This document shows, one piece after another, positions 45,130-54,621 of a stretch of DNA of 64,000 nt. The translations under genes were made by a program, and so were the position numbers. Within the stretch, counting starts at the first letter, position 1, and the number at the start of each line of letters is the position of its first letter. The notes under the pieces are model-generated. The model did not search any database. It saw only the letters and a program-made list of their open reading frames with translations, and had not been told where the DNA came from. Location: positions 1-64,000 of the forward strand of contig JASJDM010000008.1 in the NCBI GenBank assembly GCA_030065125.1, read 5' to 3'. Source of the stretch: Lysobacterales bacterium. Lineage in GTDB: Bacteria > Pseudomonadota > Gammaproteobacteria > Xanthomonadales > SZUA-38.

Positions 45130-45912
45130 CTAGGTTGTTGGCATCTTGATCACTTCAAACACGGCCCCCTGGGGATCAGCGAGGACCGCCATGCGGCCGC
45201 CCCCCGGAATATCGAAGGGTTCGCGCAGCACGTTGCCGCCTGCCCTGGTCACCATTGCCGAGGTGGCATCCACGTCGCCAGTGGCAAAATACACATCCCA
45301 GGACGGTTTGCTTCCCGTGTCCGGCGTTGCCTGCAGGATTCCGGCGACAGGCCTGCCGTCTGCCTTCATGAGCGTGTAGGGCCTTGGCCCGTCCGTCGTT
45401 TCTATCTCGACGCCGAGCACTTCATGGTAGAACGCTGCCGCCTTTTCCGGTTGCATCGTGTTCAATTCGTTCCAGGTCATCGCGCCGGGAACGTTAAAAA
45501 CTTCGCCGCCGTGGGCGGGTGCGGAATGCCACAGCCGGAGAAACGCACCGACGGTATCTTCGATGACGGCAATACTGCCGACGTCCGGCTCCTCCAGCGG
45601 CCCATCGTGCACCGTGCCGCCTGCCGCTTTCACTCTCGCCAGGGTCGCGTCGAGGTCGTCAACCTCGACGTAGGTTCCCCAGTGCGGCTGAACCCCCATT
45701 TCCAGCAGCGATGGGATCAACGCGTAGATGCCGGCGACCATGCTGCCGTGAAGCCGCTGCAGCGAGTAGACGTTGCCATCGGACCCGGTGATGCGTTCGG
45801 CCGACCACCCGAAAACAGACGAGTAAAACTTTTCCGACCCATCCAGGTCGGTGGTCGCACAATCCGCCCAGTTCGGTGTTCCCTGTTTCTTCCATTGTTC
45901 CACGGTTACCAC
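45130..45912 (-). CDS. Two-domain VOC (glyoxalase-fold) family protein
   Basis: 260 residues, start GTG at 45912 (another GTG three codons on). Two vicinal-oxygen-chelate modules, each beginning with W-x-(D/E)L-x-(T)..: NWADCATTDLDGSEKFYSSVFGW and TWNELNTMQPEKAAAFYHEVLG. Similar proteins are annotated as glyoxalase/bleomycin-resistance-like or hydroxylase accessory proteins; no substrate can be given. Confidence 0.88.
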   Translation of the reverse strand: MVTVEQWKKQGTPNWADCATTDLDGSEKFYSSVFGWSAERITGSDGNVYSLQRLHGSMVAGIYALIPSLLEMGVQPHWGTYVEVDDLDATLARVKAAGGTVHDGPLEEPDVGSIAVIEDTVGAFLRLWHSAPAHGGEVFNVPGAMTWNELNTMQPEKAAAFYHEVLGVEIETTDGPRPYTLMKADGRPVAGILQATPDTGSKPSWDVYFATGDVDATSAMVTRAGGNVLREPFDIPGGGRMAVLADPQGAVFEVIKMPTT

Positions 45913-46007
45913 CCGCCAAGACCATCGGAGTGCCCAATGATGATCTGGATGCGAATCCAGGTCGCAAAATCAGGAGTAGTACTTACGTGTCCGCGACCGC
46001 TGAGGAC

Positions 46008-46025
46008 GATCTGGATGTCCAGATC
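46008..46025. promoter_or_regulatory. 18-bp palindrome upstream of VOC gene
   Basis: gatctgga-tg-tccagatc is a perfect dyad with 8-bp arms, 96-113 bases upstream of the VOC start. Could be a dimeric repressor site; nothing else supports this. Confidence 0.3.
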
Positions 46026-46098
46026 GAGATTCGGAAACCGCGATCAACGTACTTCGCGGGCTCCGAATACGGCCCTCGGCTGGCCAACGCTCCTACCC

Positions 46099-46232
46099 TC
46101 AATGACCAAACAACCGCTTCAGTGAAGGCGGTTGCTTCAACTGCGGCCAGTGCCCGACCCGCTCGACGACGATGAGCGCATGCTGGTGAGTGAGATCAGT
46201 GCCAGAAGGCTGAATTGAGAACGGCGAGACAT
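46099..46232 (-). pseudogene. Remnant of a secreted alpha/beta hydrolase gene
   Basis: At 46232 an ATG follows AAGGAG with good spacing and begins a signal-peptide-like sequence (MSRRSQFSLLALISLTS). Shortly afterwards, in another frame ending at 46099, the bases encode HALIVVERVGHWPQLKQP, the catalytic-His end of an alpha/beta hydrolase. The body of the enzyme (roughly 200 or more codons) is missing and the two ends are out of frame, so this is a deleted, dead gene. It lies 44 bases after the aldo/keto reductase on the same strand. The remaining gap to 45913 holds only the palindrome above. Confidence 0.6.
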
Positions 46233-46276
46233 GTCGGCTCTCCTTGATCGGACTTGTGCGGGTCGGATCTGTGGGC

Positions 46277-47065
46277 CTAGACGAGTGTCCAGGCGTCCCA
46301 GTTCTCTTCGAGGTGCTCAATGGATGTTGTGCCCGGAATCACGATGATGTTGGGTGACTGGGTGAGCAGCCAGGCGATTGCCTGTTGCGGCGCGAGCTTC
46401 GCGCCCTGGGCCATGGGATCTGCCCCTAATGGACCGTACGGAATAAAGGCGATGCCGCGTTCGGCGGTGTAGTGCACCAGGTCGAGTTGCTCCGGCTCGG
46501 CGCTGTTCAGACGGTTCTGCACGCTGGCGATGGGCGCGACGCTGAGGGCACGATCGAGCTCGCGGCGGTTCACGTTGGACAGCCCGATGTGGCGAATACG
46601 TCCATCTGCTTGCGCCTCGGCGAGTGCCGCCACCGACGTTTCGATCGGCGTGTTCGGGTCCACGCGATGCAGTTGAAACAGAGCGATCTGATCGCGGCGC
46701 AGGTTGGTGAGTGCGTCGTCGATTTCACGGTGCAAGGTGTCTCGTGAGCCGTCGACCGTGATCCGCCCGGGCTCGGGCTTGTCGACCCCGCCCTTTGTTG
46801 CCAGGACCACGTCCCGGCCGTCGAGCGCCTCGCCGACGATTCGGTCGGCCGTTTCCGGTCCGTAGGATCGCGCGCTGTCGAAGAACGTCACGCCGAGGCT
46901 TGCGGCCCGACGCAGCAGCTGTAAGCCTGCCTCCCAGTCCTCGAACGGCCCGAAGTTGCCGGGCTTGCCGGTCAGGCGCATCGCGCCGTAGCCAAGGCGG
47001 TTGACGGTCAGGTCGCCACCCAGGTCAAAGGTGCGCGGTGTGGTGTTTTCAGGTTGTGCAGACAT
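46277..47065 (-). CDS. Aldo/keto reductase
   Basis: 262 residues from the ATG at 47065; an in-frame longer version extends into the promoter gap. Catalytic tetrad elements: FFDSARSYGPE (Asp, Tyr), ATKGG (Lys), FQLHRVD (His). C-terminal IVIPGTTSIEHLEEN binds NADPH phosphate. Reduces an aldehyde or ketone; similar LysR-linked members respond to electrophiles. Divergent from the LysR gene with 102 bases between them. Confidence 0.92.
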   Translation of the reverse strand: MSAQPENTTPRTFDLGGDLTVNRLGYGAMRLTGKPGNFGPFEDWEAGLQLLRRAASLGVTFFDSARSYGPETADRIVGEALDGRDVVLATKGGVDKPEPGRITVDGSRDTLHREIDDALTNLRRDQIALFQLHRVDPNTPIETSVAALAEAQADGRIRHIGLSNVNRRELDRALSVAPIASVQNRLNSAEPEQLDLVHYTAERGIAFIPYGPLGADPMAQGAKLAPQQAIAWLLTQSPNIIVIPGTTSIEHLEENWDAWTLV

Positions 47066-47143
47066 CAGTATTGCTCCTGTGCTTGATGTGTCCGATGGCG
47101 TTACTGTGCCGTCGCGACCATGTATTTGGTAGACGAGTATTAT

Positions 47144-47164
47144 CAATATTTGCTATACGTATTG
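47144..47164. promoter_or_regulatory. Candidate LysR box (caata-N11-tattg)
   Basis: Perfect 5-bp inverted repeat caata/tattg separated by 11 bases, just upstream of the LysR start and inside the divergent LysR/aldo-keto reductase gap, fitting the T-N11-A rule for LysR-type sites. The surrounding AT-rich stretch (47120-47167) probably holds the promoters. Confidence 0.5.
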
Positions 47165-47167
47165 TGC

Positions 47168-48145
47168 ATGAGCAAGCCCCTGGACCGTCTGACCCTGCTC
47201 GAGACATTCGTGCGAATTGCCGATGCCGGCAGCATCAGCGCGGCAGCGCGGGATCTTGGGCTGTCGCAGCCCTCAGCCAGTCGACAGCTGGCGGAACTTG
47301 AGGCCCGGCTGAAAACGCAGCTGATCCGCCGCAACACGCATTCGCTGGCGCTGACCGAAGCCGGGGTTGCCCTGCTGGCTGACGCCCGGTCCATGCTCGA
47401 CAGCTGGGAAGCACTCGAAGAGACGCATCTGTCCGGCCAGGGCGAGATCCGCGGTACGCTGAAGGTAGTCGCACCCATCGGATTGGGCCAGCTGCAGCTC
47501 GCGCGGCTTGCCTGGCGATTCCAGCTTGAACATCCACAAGTGAGCCTCAACTGGCTGTTGGACGACGAGCCCATCCGGTTTTCGGAGTTGGGCTGCGATT
47601 GCTGGATCAAAGTCGGTCCGGTGCCGGACGACACGTTGATCGTCAAGCCGCTTGGGCGGGTCGAGCGACTGTTGGTCGGCTCGGCGGAGTTTGCGGCACT
47701 TCACCGACTACCCGGGACGCCCAAGGCCGTGGAGAAGCGCAGCCTGGTGGCGCTGGCGCCGTTCGAAGGCGGGACCATACCCCTGACCGGCCCCAAGGGC
47801 GCACGCGCCAATATCGAGCCACCGCTGCGACTGTCCTCGAACAACATCGTCGCCGTCAAAGAGGCCGTGGCCATGGGGCTCGGAATGGCGGTGCTGCCGC
47901 GGTGGTTCATCCACGACGAATTGGAACACGGTACTTTCGTTGACGTTCTGCCCAAGTGGCGGGCGCCGTCGCTCACGATTTACGTTGCCTATCTGCCAGG
48001 CCGGCACCAGCCTCGACGATTGCGAGCGTTTCTGGAGTACGTCGTCGCCCAGGTCCCTGGCATACCGGGGATCCAAAGGTGTGTCGCTCGAGCTACGGGC
48101 GACAATTCGGCTTCCGAGACTTGCGATTCAAGACGTGGGCCGTGA
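47168..48145 (+). CDS. LysR-family transcriptional regulator
   Basis: 325 residues from the ATG at 47168; a longer in-frame ATG at 47120 would put promoter-like AT-rich DNA into the protein. N-terminal winged HTH (FVRIADAGSISAAARDLGLSQPSASRQLAELE) and a substrate-binding domain ending PGRHQPRRLRAFLEYV. Probably controls the divergent aldo/keto reductase and itself. The last 25 residues are not conserved-looking. Confidence 0.92.
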   Translation: MSKPLDRLTLLETFVRIADAGSISAAARDLGLSQPSASRQLAELEARLKTQLIRRNTHSLALTEAGVALLADARSMLDSWEALEETHLSGQGEIRGTLKVVAPIGLGQLQLARLAWRFQLEHPQVSLNWLLDDEPIRFSELGCDCWIKVGPVPDDTLIVKPLGRVERLLVGSAEFAALHRLPGTPKAVEKRSLVALAPFEGGTIPLTGPKGARANIEPPLRLSSNNIVAVKEAVAMGLGMAVLPRWFIHDELEHGTFVDVLPKWRAPSLTIYVAYLPGRHQPRRLRAFLEYVVAQVPGIPGIQRCVARATGDNSASETCDSRRGP

Positions 48146-48179
48146 TCGGGCTGTTGCACAACCATCCAGGAAGATTGGT

Positions 48180-49754
48180 TCAGTCCATCAACGCCCGTAG
48201 CCTCTCCAGCCCCGCCTGGGTTTCCTGATCGCCGGGAAAAGTCTGGTTCAGCAGGAAATACACAAAGTAACCGGGCCGCACAAAACCGTCTTTAGCCAGC
48301 CGGTCAGCCATCATTCTCAGTTCCCCCACTACACGCTCATGATCGGTCCGGGTCCCGTCACTCATGAAACGCGTAAACAGCAAAAGCGCATTCTGATTCG
48401 CACCCAGCCGGAACTGCTGATCAATCTGCCCGGCAAGTGTTGGCGGAGCCTTGTATCTGATAGCGGCAGATAGCACCGGGTCCTTGCCTTTGAAGTAGTC
48501 TTCAGCTTCCAGCGCCGCCGGTACGTGCGGATTTGTGGCGTCTCGAAAGTCATTGGCCAACCAACTGTGCCAGTAGATCGTTGAAACACGAATCGTGATG
48601 CCACTGTTTGTCAATACCACACGCTTCCCGTCACCGTAGTGGCTGGGCTTCGCGCCGCTCGGTTCTCCCACAAAAGCTGCATAGGTCATCTCTTCAAACC
48701 TGTGCAGGAAATGCTGTGCAGCCGAGAATGTCGTCCGACCCATCAATACAAAGAGACGACCATACTCATTGAATTCACTCCTGCTGAGACCGACAACGAA
48801 GGGAGTTACCCACGCACCTATGCCGCCCGAGTTGTGGCGCAGGTCGATGATGTAACGGGACACACCCGCCTCTCGGGCAGCAGCCACCGTCTCGGCAACA
48901 AACTCGCCATAAGGTCGAACAGGCTGTTCCTCGAACTGATTGACTTGAACGTATATCGCATCGTCGTCAGGACGCACCTCGTACCATCGATACTTGTCGC
49001 GATGCTTTTGCCAACTGGGCAGTGTATCCGGTAGGCCGTCAACGAACCTGTGTCCGGGCTTGGACAATGCGCGCAGCTCGGTCGATACAGGCTCGCCATC
49101 GGCGCCGCGTGTTGTGAGTGAGAGTGATTCAGGTGAATTGATGATGTTCAGATACGCAAGCACATCGGGTAAGCCGAGCCTGTCCGGCGCCATCAGTTTT
49201 GCCCGACTGTCGTTCTCGACAAAGCTCACTGACCGGACCGCGGCAATCGCGTCCTTCACGGGCGTCTCGTCGATCATTTCGACGCGATGGCCAATCAACT
49301 CTGAAAATTCCGGACGAGCTGCGATAACAAAAAGCCCGTCGACAAACAGTTCAAACCGCACCGGCAATTGCGCGAACTTCAGCGACTCGACTTTGGGCGG
49401 CGGCGTGCCGCTGTGTCCAAGCTCTGCCTCCAATGCGAATTCTGGATATTGGCGTGGAATGTGAACGCGGGTATGTCCGTCCCGAAGCTGTGCAACGACC
49501 TCTGCCATCGCAACAACTATTTCTCTGTCTGACTTGTCAGAAAGGTCCTCGAGCAGCTTGCCAATACCAGCGTCGAATTCCGCTTCCGTCAGGTTGTGAA
49601 ACGGTTTGAAGTGGATGTTTTTGATCGCTTCAGACATCTGCTCGATGTCGGCACGCCACTGTTCGTCTGTCAGGGCACGAACGTCTGCGTTCACCGGCGT
49701 TGCTGTCAAGAAGCCCGCCAACAGGCAGGCCGCGACGATTCGTCGCACAATCAT
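48180..49754 (-). CDS. S41-family (tail-specific protease-like) exported protein
   Basis: 524 residues from the ATG at 49754, which begins a signal peptide (to VNA); the upstream extension starts only at a TTG. Central region YIIDLRHNSGGIGAW and GRTTFSAAQHF match the S41 core, the Ser being the likely nucleophile; no clear PDZ domain is seen. Predicted periplasmic serine peptidase of the C-terminal-processing or tricorn-like type. No obvious partner next door. Confidence 0.82.
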   Translation of the reverse strand: MIVRRIVAACLLAGFLTATPVNADVRALTDEQWRADIEQMSEAIKNIHFKPFHNLTEAEFDAGIGKLLEDLSDKSDREIVVAMAEVVAQLRDGHTRVHIPRQYPEFALEAELGHSGTPPPKVESLKFAQLPVRFELFVDGLFVIAARPEFSELIGHRVEMIDETPVKDAIAAVRSVSFVENDSRAKLMAPDRLGLPDVLAYLNIINSPESLSLTTRGADGEPVSTELRALSKPGHRFVDGLPDTLPSWQKHRDKYRWYEVRPDDDAIYVQVNQFEEQPVRPYGEFVAETVAAAREAGVSRYIIDLRHNSGGIGAWVTPFVVGLSRSEFNEYGRLFVLMGRTTFSAAQHFLHRFEEMTYAAFVGEPSGAKPSHYGDGKRVVLTNSGITIRVSTIYWHSWLANDFRDATNPHVPAALEAEDYFKGKDPVLSAAIRYKAPPTLAGQIDQQFRLGANQNALLLFTRFMSDGTRTDHERVVGELRMMADRLAKDGFVRPGYFVYFLLNQTFPGDQETQAGLERLRALMD

Positions 49755-49896
49755 CTCCTTGTGGTTGCGCCAATCACGTACTTGCTGGTGTTTGGATGCT
49801 GCGAAACGCAAAGGCGTTTAACTCGAACAACTTGCTTTGTACAAGTCGCGACTGATGTGGCTGTGACGGCAAGACTGAGCAGAAAGGATCGACCAT

Positions 49897-50943
49897 TCAA
49901 CCAACGTCCCGCACACAGTCGAATCCATCCATCAGCAGCCGGTAGATATTTGTTGCGCCAGATCGGTCTGAGTTGAAATAGATGAATGCGCCATCTCGGG
50001 TCCAGAATGCGTAGTTATCCTTCCAGTCTCCCTTGGTAATCCGGGATACACCCTCACCACCTGGGCCCAGGATGTAGAGATTGAGCTTTCCGTGCCGCCC
50101 ATCGATATCTGAGCTGTAGACGATGTGGTCTCCGTCCGGCGCCCAGGCTGGATAGCCTTCCTCATATTCGCCTTCCGTCAGCCGAGTCTCCTGGCCAGTC
50201 TTCACGTCAATGACGATCAGATCGAAAACATACCCGCCGTCTTCTCGCGTACCTTGCTGACGATTGAACACTATGCGCTCACCGTCCCTGGAGTACTGTC
50301 CGTGAGCGTCGTAACCGGAGTACTCGGTGAGTCTACGCAAGGTCCGGGTAGATTTTTCGAAGACGTACATGTCCGATTGCCCATCCACACGGTATGAGTT
50401 AAACAGAATGAACCGTCCGTCAGGCGAATAACTGGGCAGCCAGTCCCAGTCTTCGTGCGATGCCACTGTCTGCAGTTCACCGGTTGCTCTCTCATATTCG
50501 TAGATGTCGGTCTTTCCGTTGCCACTCGCTTGAGCGACGACGATGAACTTGCCGTCGGGAGAGTAAGTGCCGGAATTGGTAAAAATAGCGGACAGATCGG
50601 TCTTCTCTCCGGTTGCGAGGTCCATCTCATAACCCTGGGAATCAAGATTGGGCGCGCCTTTCTGTCTGACGGCCATGAGAAGCGACTTCCCATCCGTGGA
50701 CACGCCCTGAACCTGATATTGGTCATTATCGCCCGCAGTGATCTGCTCGATGACGCAGCCGCTGGGATCCACCAGCCTGGTAAAGGGACTCGCCGATTGC
50801 GGTGCATCAGTCGGCTGCACGGCATCGGGCATGGGATGCGATGAACAGGCAGTTGTCAGCGGTAAGAGGAACACGATAGCAACCTGAATGAATATAGAAT
50901 CCAAGTAATGATTCAAGGACGGTCTCTCTACAGTAGTTTTCAT
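49897..50943 (-). CDS. Lipoprotein with TolB-like PD40 propeller
   Basis: 348 residues. Lipobox LTTAC places a lipidated Cys near residue 33. Five or six PD40-type repeats follow (TYSPDGKFIVV, SYSPDGRFILF, QYSRDGERIVF, AWAPDGDHIVY), giving a TolB-like beta-propeller on the periplasmic side of a membrane. Likely a binding or scaffolding protein; partner unknown. Base composition is somewhat less GC-rich than neighbours. Confidence 0.85.
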   Translation of the reverse strand: MKTTVERPSLNHYLDSIFIQVAIVFLLPLTTACSSHPMPDAVQPTDAPQSASPFTRLVDPSGCVIEQITAGDNDQYQVQGVSTDGKSLLMAVRQKGAPNLDSQGYEMDLATGEKTDLSAIFTNSGTYSPDGKFIVVAQASGNGKTDIYEYERATGELQTVASHEDWDWLPSYSPDGRFILFNSYRVDGQSDMYVFEKSTRTLRRLTEYSGYDAHGQYSRDGERIVFNRQQGTREDGGYVFDLIVIDVKTGQETRLTEGEYEEGYPAWAPDGDHIVYSSDIDGRHGKLNLYILGPGGEGVSRITKGDWKDNYAFWTRDGAFIYFNSDRSGATNIYRLLMDGFDCVRDVG

Positions 50944-50990
50944 GTGATCTCGCTAACGTGGAGCAGGGTTTTGTGGAAAGCTCATGACGG

Positions 50991-51143
50991 TCAGTAATTG
51001 GTCAAGTCCAGCTGGCCGTTGGCAAATCCGCTCCACTCAAAGATGACATGATCGACCGTCGAATTATTGAACGACTTAAACCAGTCCTTGAACATCTGAA
51101 ACGTTTCGGTGAAGACAATCCATGAAGGACGCGAAATCGACAC
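50991..51143 (-). CDS. Possible 50-residue ORF or gene remnant
   Basis: A GTG-started frame overlapping the start of the next AraC gene on the opposite strand encodes a protein-like, aromatic-rich sequence (FKDWFKSFNNSTVDHVIFEW, ending DLTNY). A stop closes the frame 12 codons above the GTG. No ribosome site is clear. It may be the leftover 3' end of an older gene in the 178-base divergent gap. No family recognised. Confidence 0.25.
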   Translation of the reverse strand: MSISRPSWIVFTETFQMFKDWFKSFNNSTVDHVIFEWSGFANGQLDLTNY

Positions 51144-51955
51144 TAGAAAAACACCAGTACCATCACCACGTCGTTCTTAAACGTCGTACGACCTCTGCAG
51201 TCTTTGCGGAAGAACGCTACGAATGCGCAGTCCAACACCCGATGCACGACCATGCGCAGGCCAATTTCCTGCTGACCGATAACTGTGGCTATCGGGAACA
51301 GCTTGGAAGCAAGACGTTCCACCATTCGGTGAATACGATTATCTGGCGACCTGGAGAGTTCTCTCACGCGGACGGGCTGGTGCGCGACAACGGGCGGCTT
51401 TTCTGTGTCTATATCAAAGATGAACTAATGAGGCAGTTCGCCGACTACGCGAAAACTCCTGCTGAGTTCTCACAAAACAATTCCTATCTAGTGTTCCTGG
51501 CCCGACGACTACGCGATGAATTCAGAAACTGGTCGCAAGGCTCCGAATTAATCGCGGAGGGGCTGGTCCTGGAAATGCTGGGTCACGCGGCCAGGGCGGA
51601 TACACGCATCCAGAGGGTCGCGCCGCTTTGGCTGGACAGAATTGTTGAGAAACTGGAGTGCGAGTTTCTGCAAGATCATACCAATGAGAGACTCGCACGC
51701 GAGGCTGGCGTACATCCTGTACATCTTAGCCGGACATTCCGTCAGCATTGCGGCAAGTCGGTAGGCAGGTTTATCAAAGAGAAACGCGTTCACCACGCAA
51801 TGCTACTCATTGAGCAAGGTCGCATGACTTTGGCTGAAATAGCCAGCGCATCGGGATTTTCAGATCAAAGCCATTTATCAAGAGGATTCAAGCAAGTCGT
51901 TGGGATCACACCTGGCGCCTTTCGGCGCGACGTGAGGCCGCCGCGAAGGATGTAG
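51122..51955 (+). CDS. AraC-family regulator with cupin-like sensor
   Basis: 277 residues. N-terminal cupin-like half with a His-rich start (PMHDHAQANFLL, FHHSVNTIIWRPGEFSHADG) and C-terminal double HTH (NERLAREAGVHPVHLSRTFR; MTLAEIASASGFSDQSHLSRGFKQVVG). Divergent from the PD40 lipoprotein, its most likely target. Lower GC content than the flanking regions hints at more recent acquisition of this 48-52 kb stretch. Confidence 0.9.
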   Translation: MKDAKSTLEKHQYHHHVVLKRRTTSAVFAEERYECAVQHPMHDHAQANFLLTDNCGYREQLGSKTFHHSVNTIIWRPGEFSHADGLVRDNGRLFCVYIKDELMRQFADYAKTPAEFSQNNSYLVFLARRLRDEFRNWSQGSELIAEGLVLEMLGHAARADTRIQRVAPLWLDRIVEKLECEFLQDHTNERLAREAGVHPVHLSRTFRQHCGKSVGRFIKEKRVHHAMLLIEQGRMTLAEIASASGFSDQSHLSRGFKQVVGITPGAFRRDVRPPRRM

Positions 51956-52055
51956 TGAATCGTGTTGGTTCGTTAGGCGCTGATTCGGCAACACGACTCA
52001 TGCGAAAAACGCGAGCTGATGTGTCACAGGGGTGCTGAGACCCCCCAATTATTTG

Positions 52056-52129
52056 CGCGCCCGGAGGGACTCGAACCCCCGACCACCTGGTTCGAAGCCA
52101 GGTACTCTATCCAGCTGAGCTACAGGCGC
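52056..52129 (-). tRNA. tRNA-Arg (anticodon TCG)
   Basis: Read on the minus strand: acceptor gcgcctg pairs with cgggcgc (one G-T), D-arm GCTCAGCTGGATAGAG, anticodon stem cctgg/ccagg with loop cttcgaa (anticodon TCG), T-loop ttcgagt. CCA is not encoded (genomic CAA follows the G discriminator). 74 bases. Reads CGA and related Arg codons. No integrated element abuts it. Confidence 0.95.
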
Positions 52130-52217
52130 GTGTGGTCATTGTACATGCACTGGCTGCGCTTTATAGAATTGGGGACATCAGTCAAGGACACTCTGCTGAT
52201 CCGGGGGAGATCAAGGG

Positions 52218-54578
52218 ATGAAACGAATCTTTGTCAGGTCGCTGACCGTTCTGGTTGTCCTGCTGCTGGGGGCAACGGCTTACCTGGCGTGGACCGTTAA
52301 TCAAGCGGACAAGGCACTGCCCCAGTGGGATGGCATCGTGAGCGCTGCGGGACTTGGGGCCAGCGTGGAAATCACCCGCGACCGTTACGGCAACCCGTTT
52401 ATCACGGCCGCCAGCGAGGCCGATCTCTACTTTGCCCAGGGTTTTGTGCATGCCCAGGACCGGTTCTGGCAGATGGCGCTGGCGCGGCAGGTCACCTCCG
52501 GTCGATTGTCAGAGTGGCTGGGGTCACTATCGGTGCGAGGGGATCGTCTCCAGCGCATGATGGGATGGCGTCACGTGGCAACCCGTGCTTTCGAGGCGCT
52601 GCCGGAACAGGATCGTTACCTGCTGCAGGCTTATGCCGATGGGGTCAACGCCTGGCTGGACAGTCCGGCCTATGTCCGGCCGCCGGAGATGGTCATCCTG
52701 CATGTGCACCCGGAGCCCTGGCAGCCCGCCGACGCCTTCATGGTGGGCTACTCACTGCATGACGGGCTGGCGAACTACGGCAGTGAGGTCCAGCGGACTT
52801 TCCTGCACAACGAGGGCGCAAAGCCTGGCGCCTACGAGGTATTCGACACGAATCACCTGCCTGCGCCGCCAATTGTCTCCGGCGTTTCCGGCCAGGCCCC
52901 GCCGGCCCGGCAGCAACCCACGGCTGCCTTCAAGCAGCGTGCGTTTTCCAACAATTGGACGCTGTCCGGCGCCCATACGGCCAGCGGATTGCCGCTGATG
53001 GCCAGCGACCCACAGCTCCCGGTGTCAGTGCCCAACGTCTGGCAGCTGCAGCATCACACCCTGGCAGGTCGTCGTATGGCCGGCGCGACACTCCCGGGCC
53101 TTCCGGGTATTGCCGTGGGCCACAATGGACGGGTAGCCTGGGGGATCACGGCGAGCTATCTCGACGAAATAGACTTCACCCAACTGGAGATCAGCGAAGA
53201 GGACCCGAATATTTACCGCCGGGGACCGGACGGCGAGTGGCAGGCCTTTGAGCAAAGGACAGAAACGATCCGGGTCCGGTTCGGGACCGACCTGGAGGAC
53301 GTGGTCCGCTCAACCCCCACCGGGGTGGCGCTGCCTGCGGGACGGCCCAGTGCTTTGCTGGTGCCAGGAGAGAACCTGACTGTAGAGGGCAGGTGGGCGG
53401 CCCTGGAATTCCCGGACGGTATGGCCACAAGCTTTATTCACCTAAATCGGGCCAACAGCGTGGCCGAGGGTATTGCCGCCCTTGAGTCCCTGCACGCCCT
53501 GGCCATGAATTTCTCCCTGGCTGATGACCAGGGCAACATCGGCTACACCCTGGCCGCACGCATCCCCATCCGTCCCCAGGCCCACGCCACCCGTATTGGC
53601 CTGGCCCCCGATGATGCCAATGACTGGCAGGGCACCGCGCCTAATCCGAGCATCATCAATCCGCCATCCGGACGCATCGTGTCGGCTAACCAGGTGATCA
53701 TCGGCGACGAGTATGACCATTACCTCACCGATGTCTGGGCAGCACCATACCGGGCCTGGCGCATCCACGAACTGCTGGATCAGCGGGAGCGACACGATCC
53801 CGAGTCCTTCCGCGTCATGCAAATGGACACGCTGTCGCCGGTGGCCCGGGAGCTGACGCCGCTGCTGCTGGAAGCCGAGCCGTCCGATGACGTCAGCCGC
53901 AACATGCTGGCGGTGCTGGAGGATTGGGATTACCGCTTCAGCCTCGACTCTGCGGGGCCCACGGTCTGGCTGGCCTGGGTGGAGGCGCTGCGGATGCAGA
54001 TGGTGCAGGACGAGGTGGGTGTGCTGGCCCCTTACTGGTACGCGATGTTATACACGCCGCTGACCCGGGCCCTGTCCGGCGAAAAACTTCAGTGGTGTGA
54101 TGATGTGACCACGGGAGCCCTTGAGGACTGCGCTGCTTTGCTAAAGACGTCGTTGTCGCTGGCGGGAAAAGTGCTGGAGGAAAGGTTTGGGGCTGATCCG
54201 AGCCAGTGGCGATGGGGCGACCATGCACGATTCGTCATGCCTCACGCCGGCTTTTCCGGTCTGCCGGTACTCGGCAACCGGTTTTCGCGGTTGGCGGCAA
54301 TTCCGGGTGGCCCCGAGTCGCTGTTTATCAACTCGCTGATGTCAAACGGTCTGACGCCCCCGTATCAAACCGTTTTCAATCCCAGTTTCCAGGCAATCTA
54401 TGACCTGTCCGACCTGGATGGATCGCTGTTCATGATGTCAGGCGGTGCATCGGGCCACGCCGGGTCACCGCACTACAACGACATGACTGAGTTATGGCTG
54501 GCGGGAGAGCGCATCACGCTTCAGCCGGATTCTGCCCGGTCTGAGAATGTGCTGGTTTTGAAGCCCGGCGGCGGCTGA
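52218..54578 (+). CDS. Penicillin acylase-family N-terminal-nucleophile hydrolase
   Basis: 786 residues with an N-terminal anchor helix or signal. The precursor would be cut before Ser of AFSNNW (about residue 244), making that Ser the N-terminal nucleophile; the following GAHTASGLPLMASDPQL and AGATLPGLPGIAVGHN are family hallmarks. Cleaves amide bonds of acylated amines: beta-lactams, acyl-homoserine lactones or N-acyl amino acids. Periplasmic. The residue before the Ser is Phe rather than the usual Gly. Confidence 0.92.
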   Translation: MKRIFVRSLTVLVVLLLGATAYLAWTVNQADKALPQWDGIVSAAGLGASVEITRDRYGNPFITAASEADLYFAQGFVHAQDRFWQMALARQVTSGRLSEWLGSLSVRGDRLQRMMGWRHVATRAFEALPEQDRYLLQAYADGVNAWLDSPAYVRPPEMVILHVHPEPWQPADAFMVGYSLHDGLANYGSEVQRTFLHNEGAKPGAYEVFDTNHLPAPPIVSGVSGQAPPARQQPTAAFKQRAFSNNWTLSGAHTASGLPLMASDPQLPVSVPNVWQLQHHTLAGRRMAGATLPGLPGIAVGHNGRVAWGITASYLDEIDFTQLEISEEDPNIYRRGPDGEWQAFEQRTETIRVRFGTDLEDVVRSTPTGVALPAGRPSALLVPGENLTVEGRWAALEFPDGMATSFIHLNRANSVAEGIAALESLHALAMNFSLADDQGNIGYTLAARIPIRPQAHATRIGLAPDDANDWQGTAPNPSIINPPSGRIVSANQVIIGDEYDHYLTDVWAAPYRAWRIHELLDQRERHDPESFRVMQMDTLSPVARELTPLLLEAEPSDDVSRNMLAVLEDWDYRFSLDSAGPTVWLAWVEALRMQMVQDEVGVLAPYWYAMLYTPLTRALSGEKLQWCDDVTTGALEDCAALLKTSLSLAGKVLEERFGADPSQWRWGDHARFVMPHAGFSGLPVLGNRFSRLAAIPGGPESLFINSLMSNGLTPPYQTVFNPSFQAIYDLSDLDGSLFMMSGGASGHAGSPHYNDMTELWLAGERITLQPDSARSENVLVLKPGGG

Positions 54579-54590
54579 TCAGTCCCATGT

Positions 54591-54617
54591 GGCGGGGCAC
54601 CCTGAGGCCGCCCCGCC
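54591..54617. terminator. Hairpin between convergent genes
   Basis: Stem ggcggggc/gccccgcc (8 bp, perfect) with an 11-base loop, centred in the 43-base gap between the acylase and cytochrome stops. No T-tract; bidirectional termination is plausible. Confidence 0.5.
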
Positions 54618-54621
54618 GCGA

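Noticed and set aside
52056..52129. tRNA-Arg as integration site of a genomic island
   Set aside because: No duplicated tRNA end or integrase is present within the window on either side.
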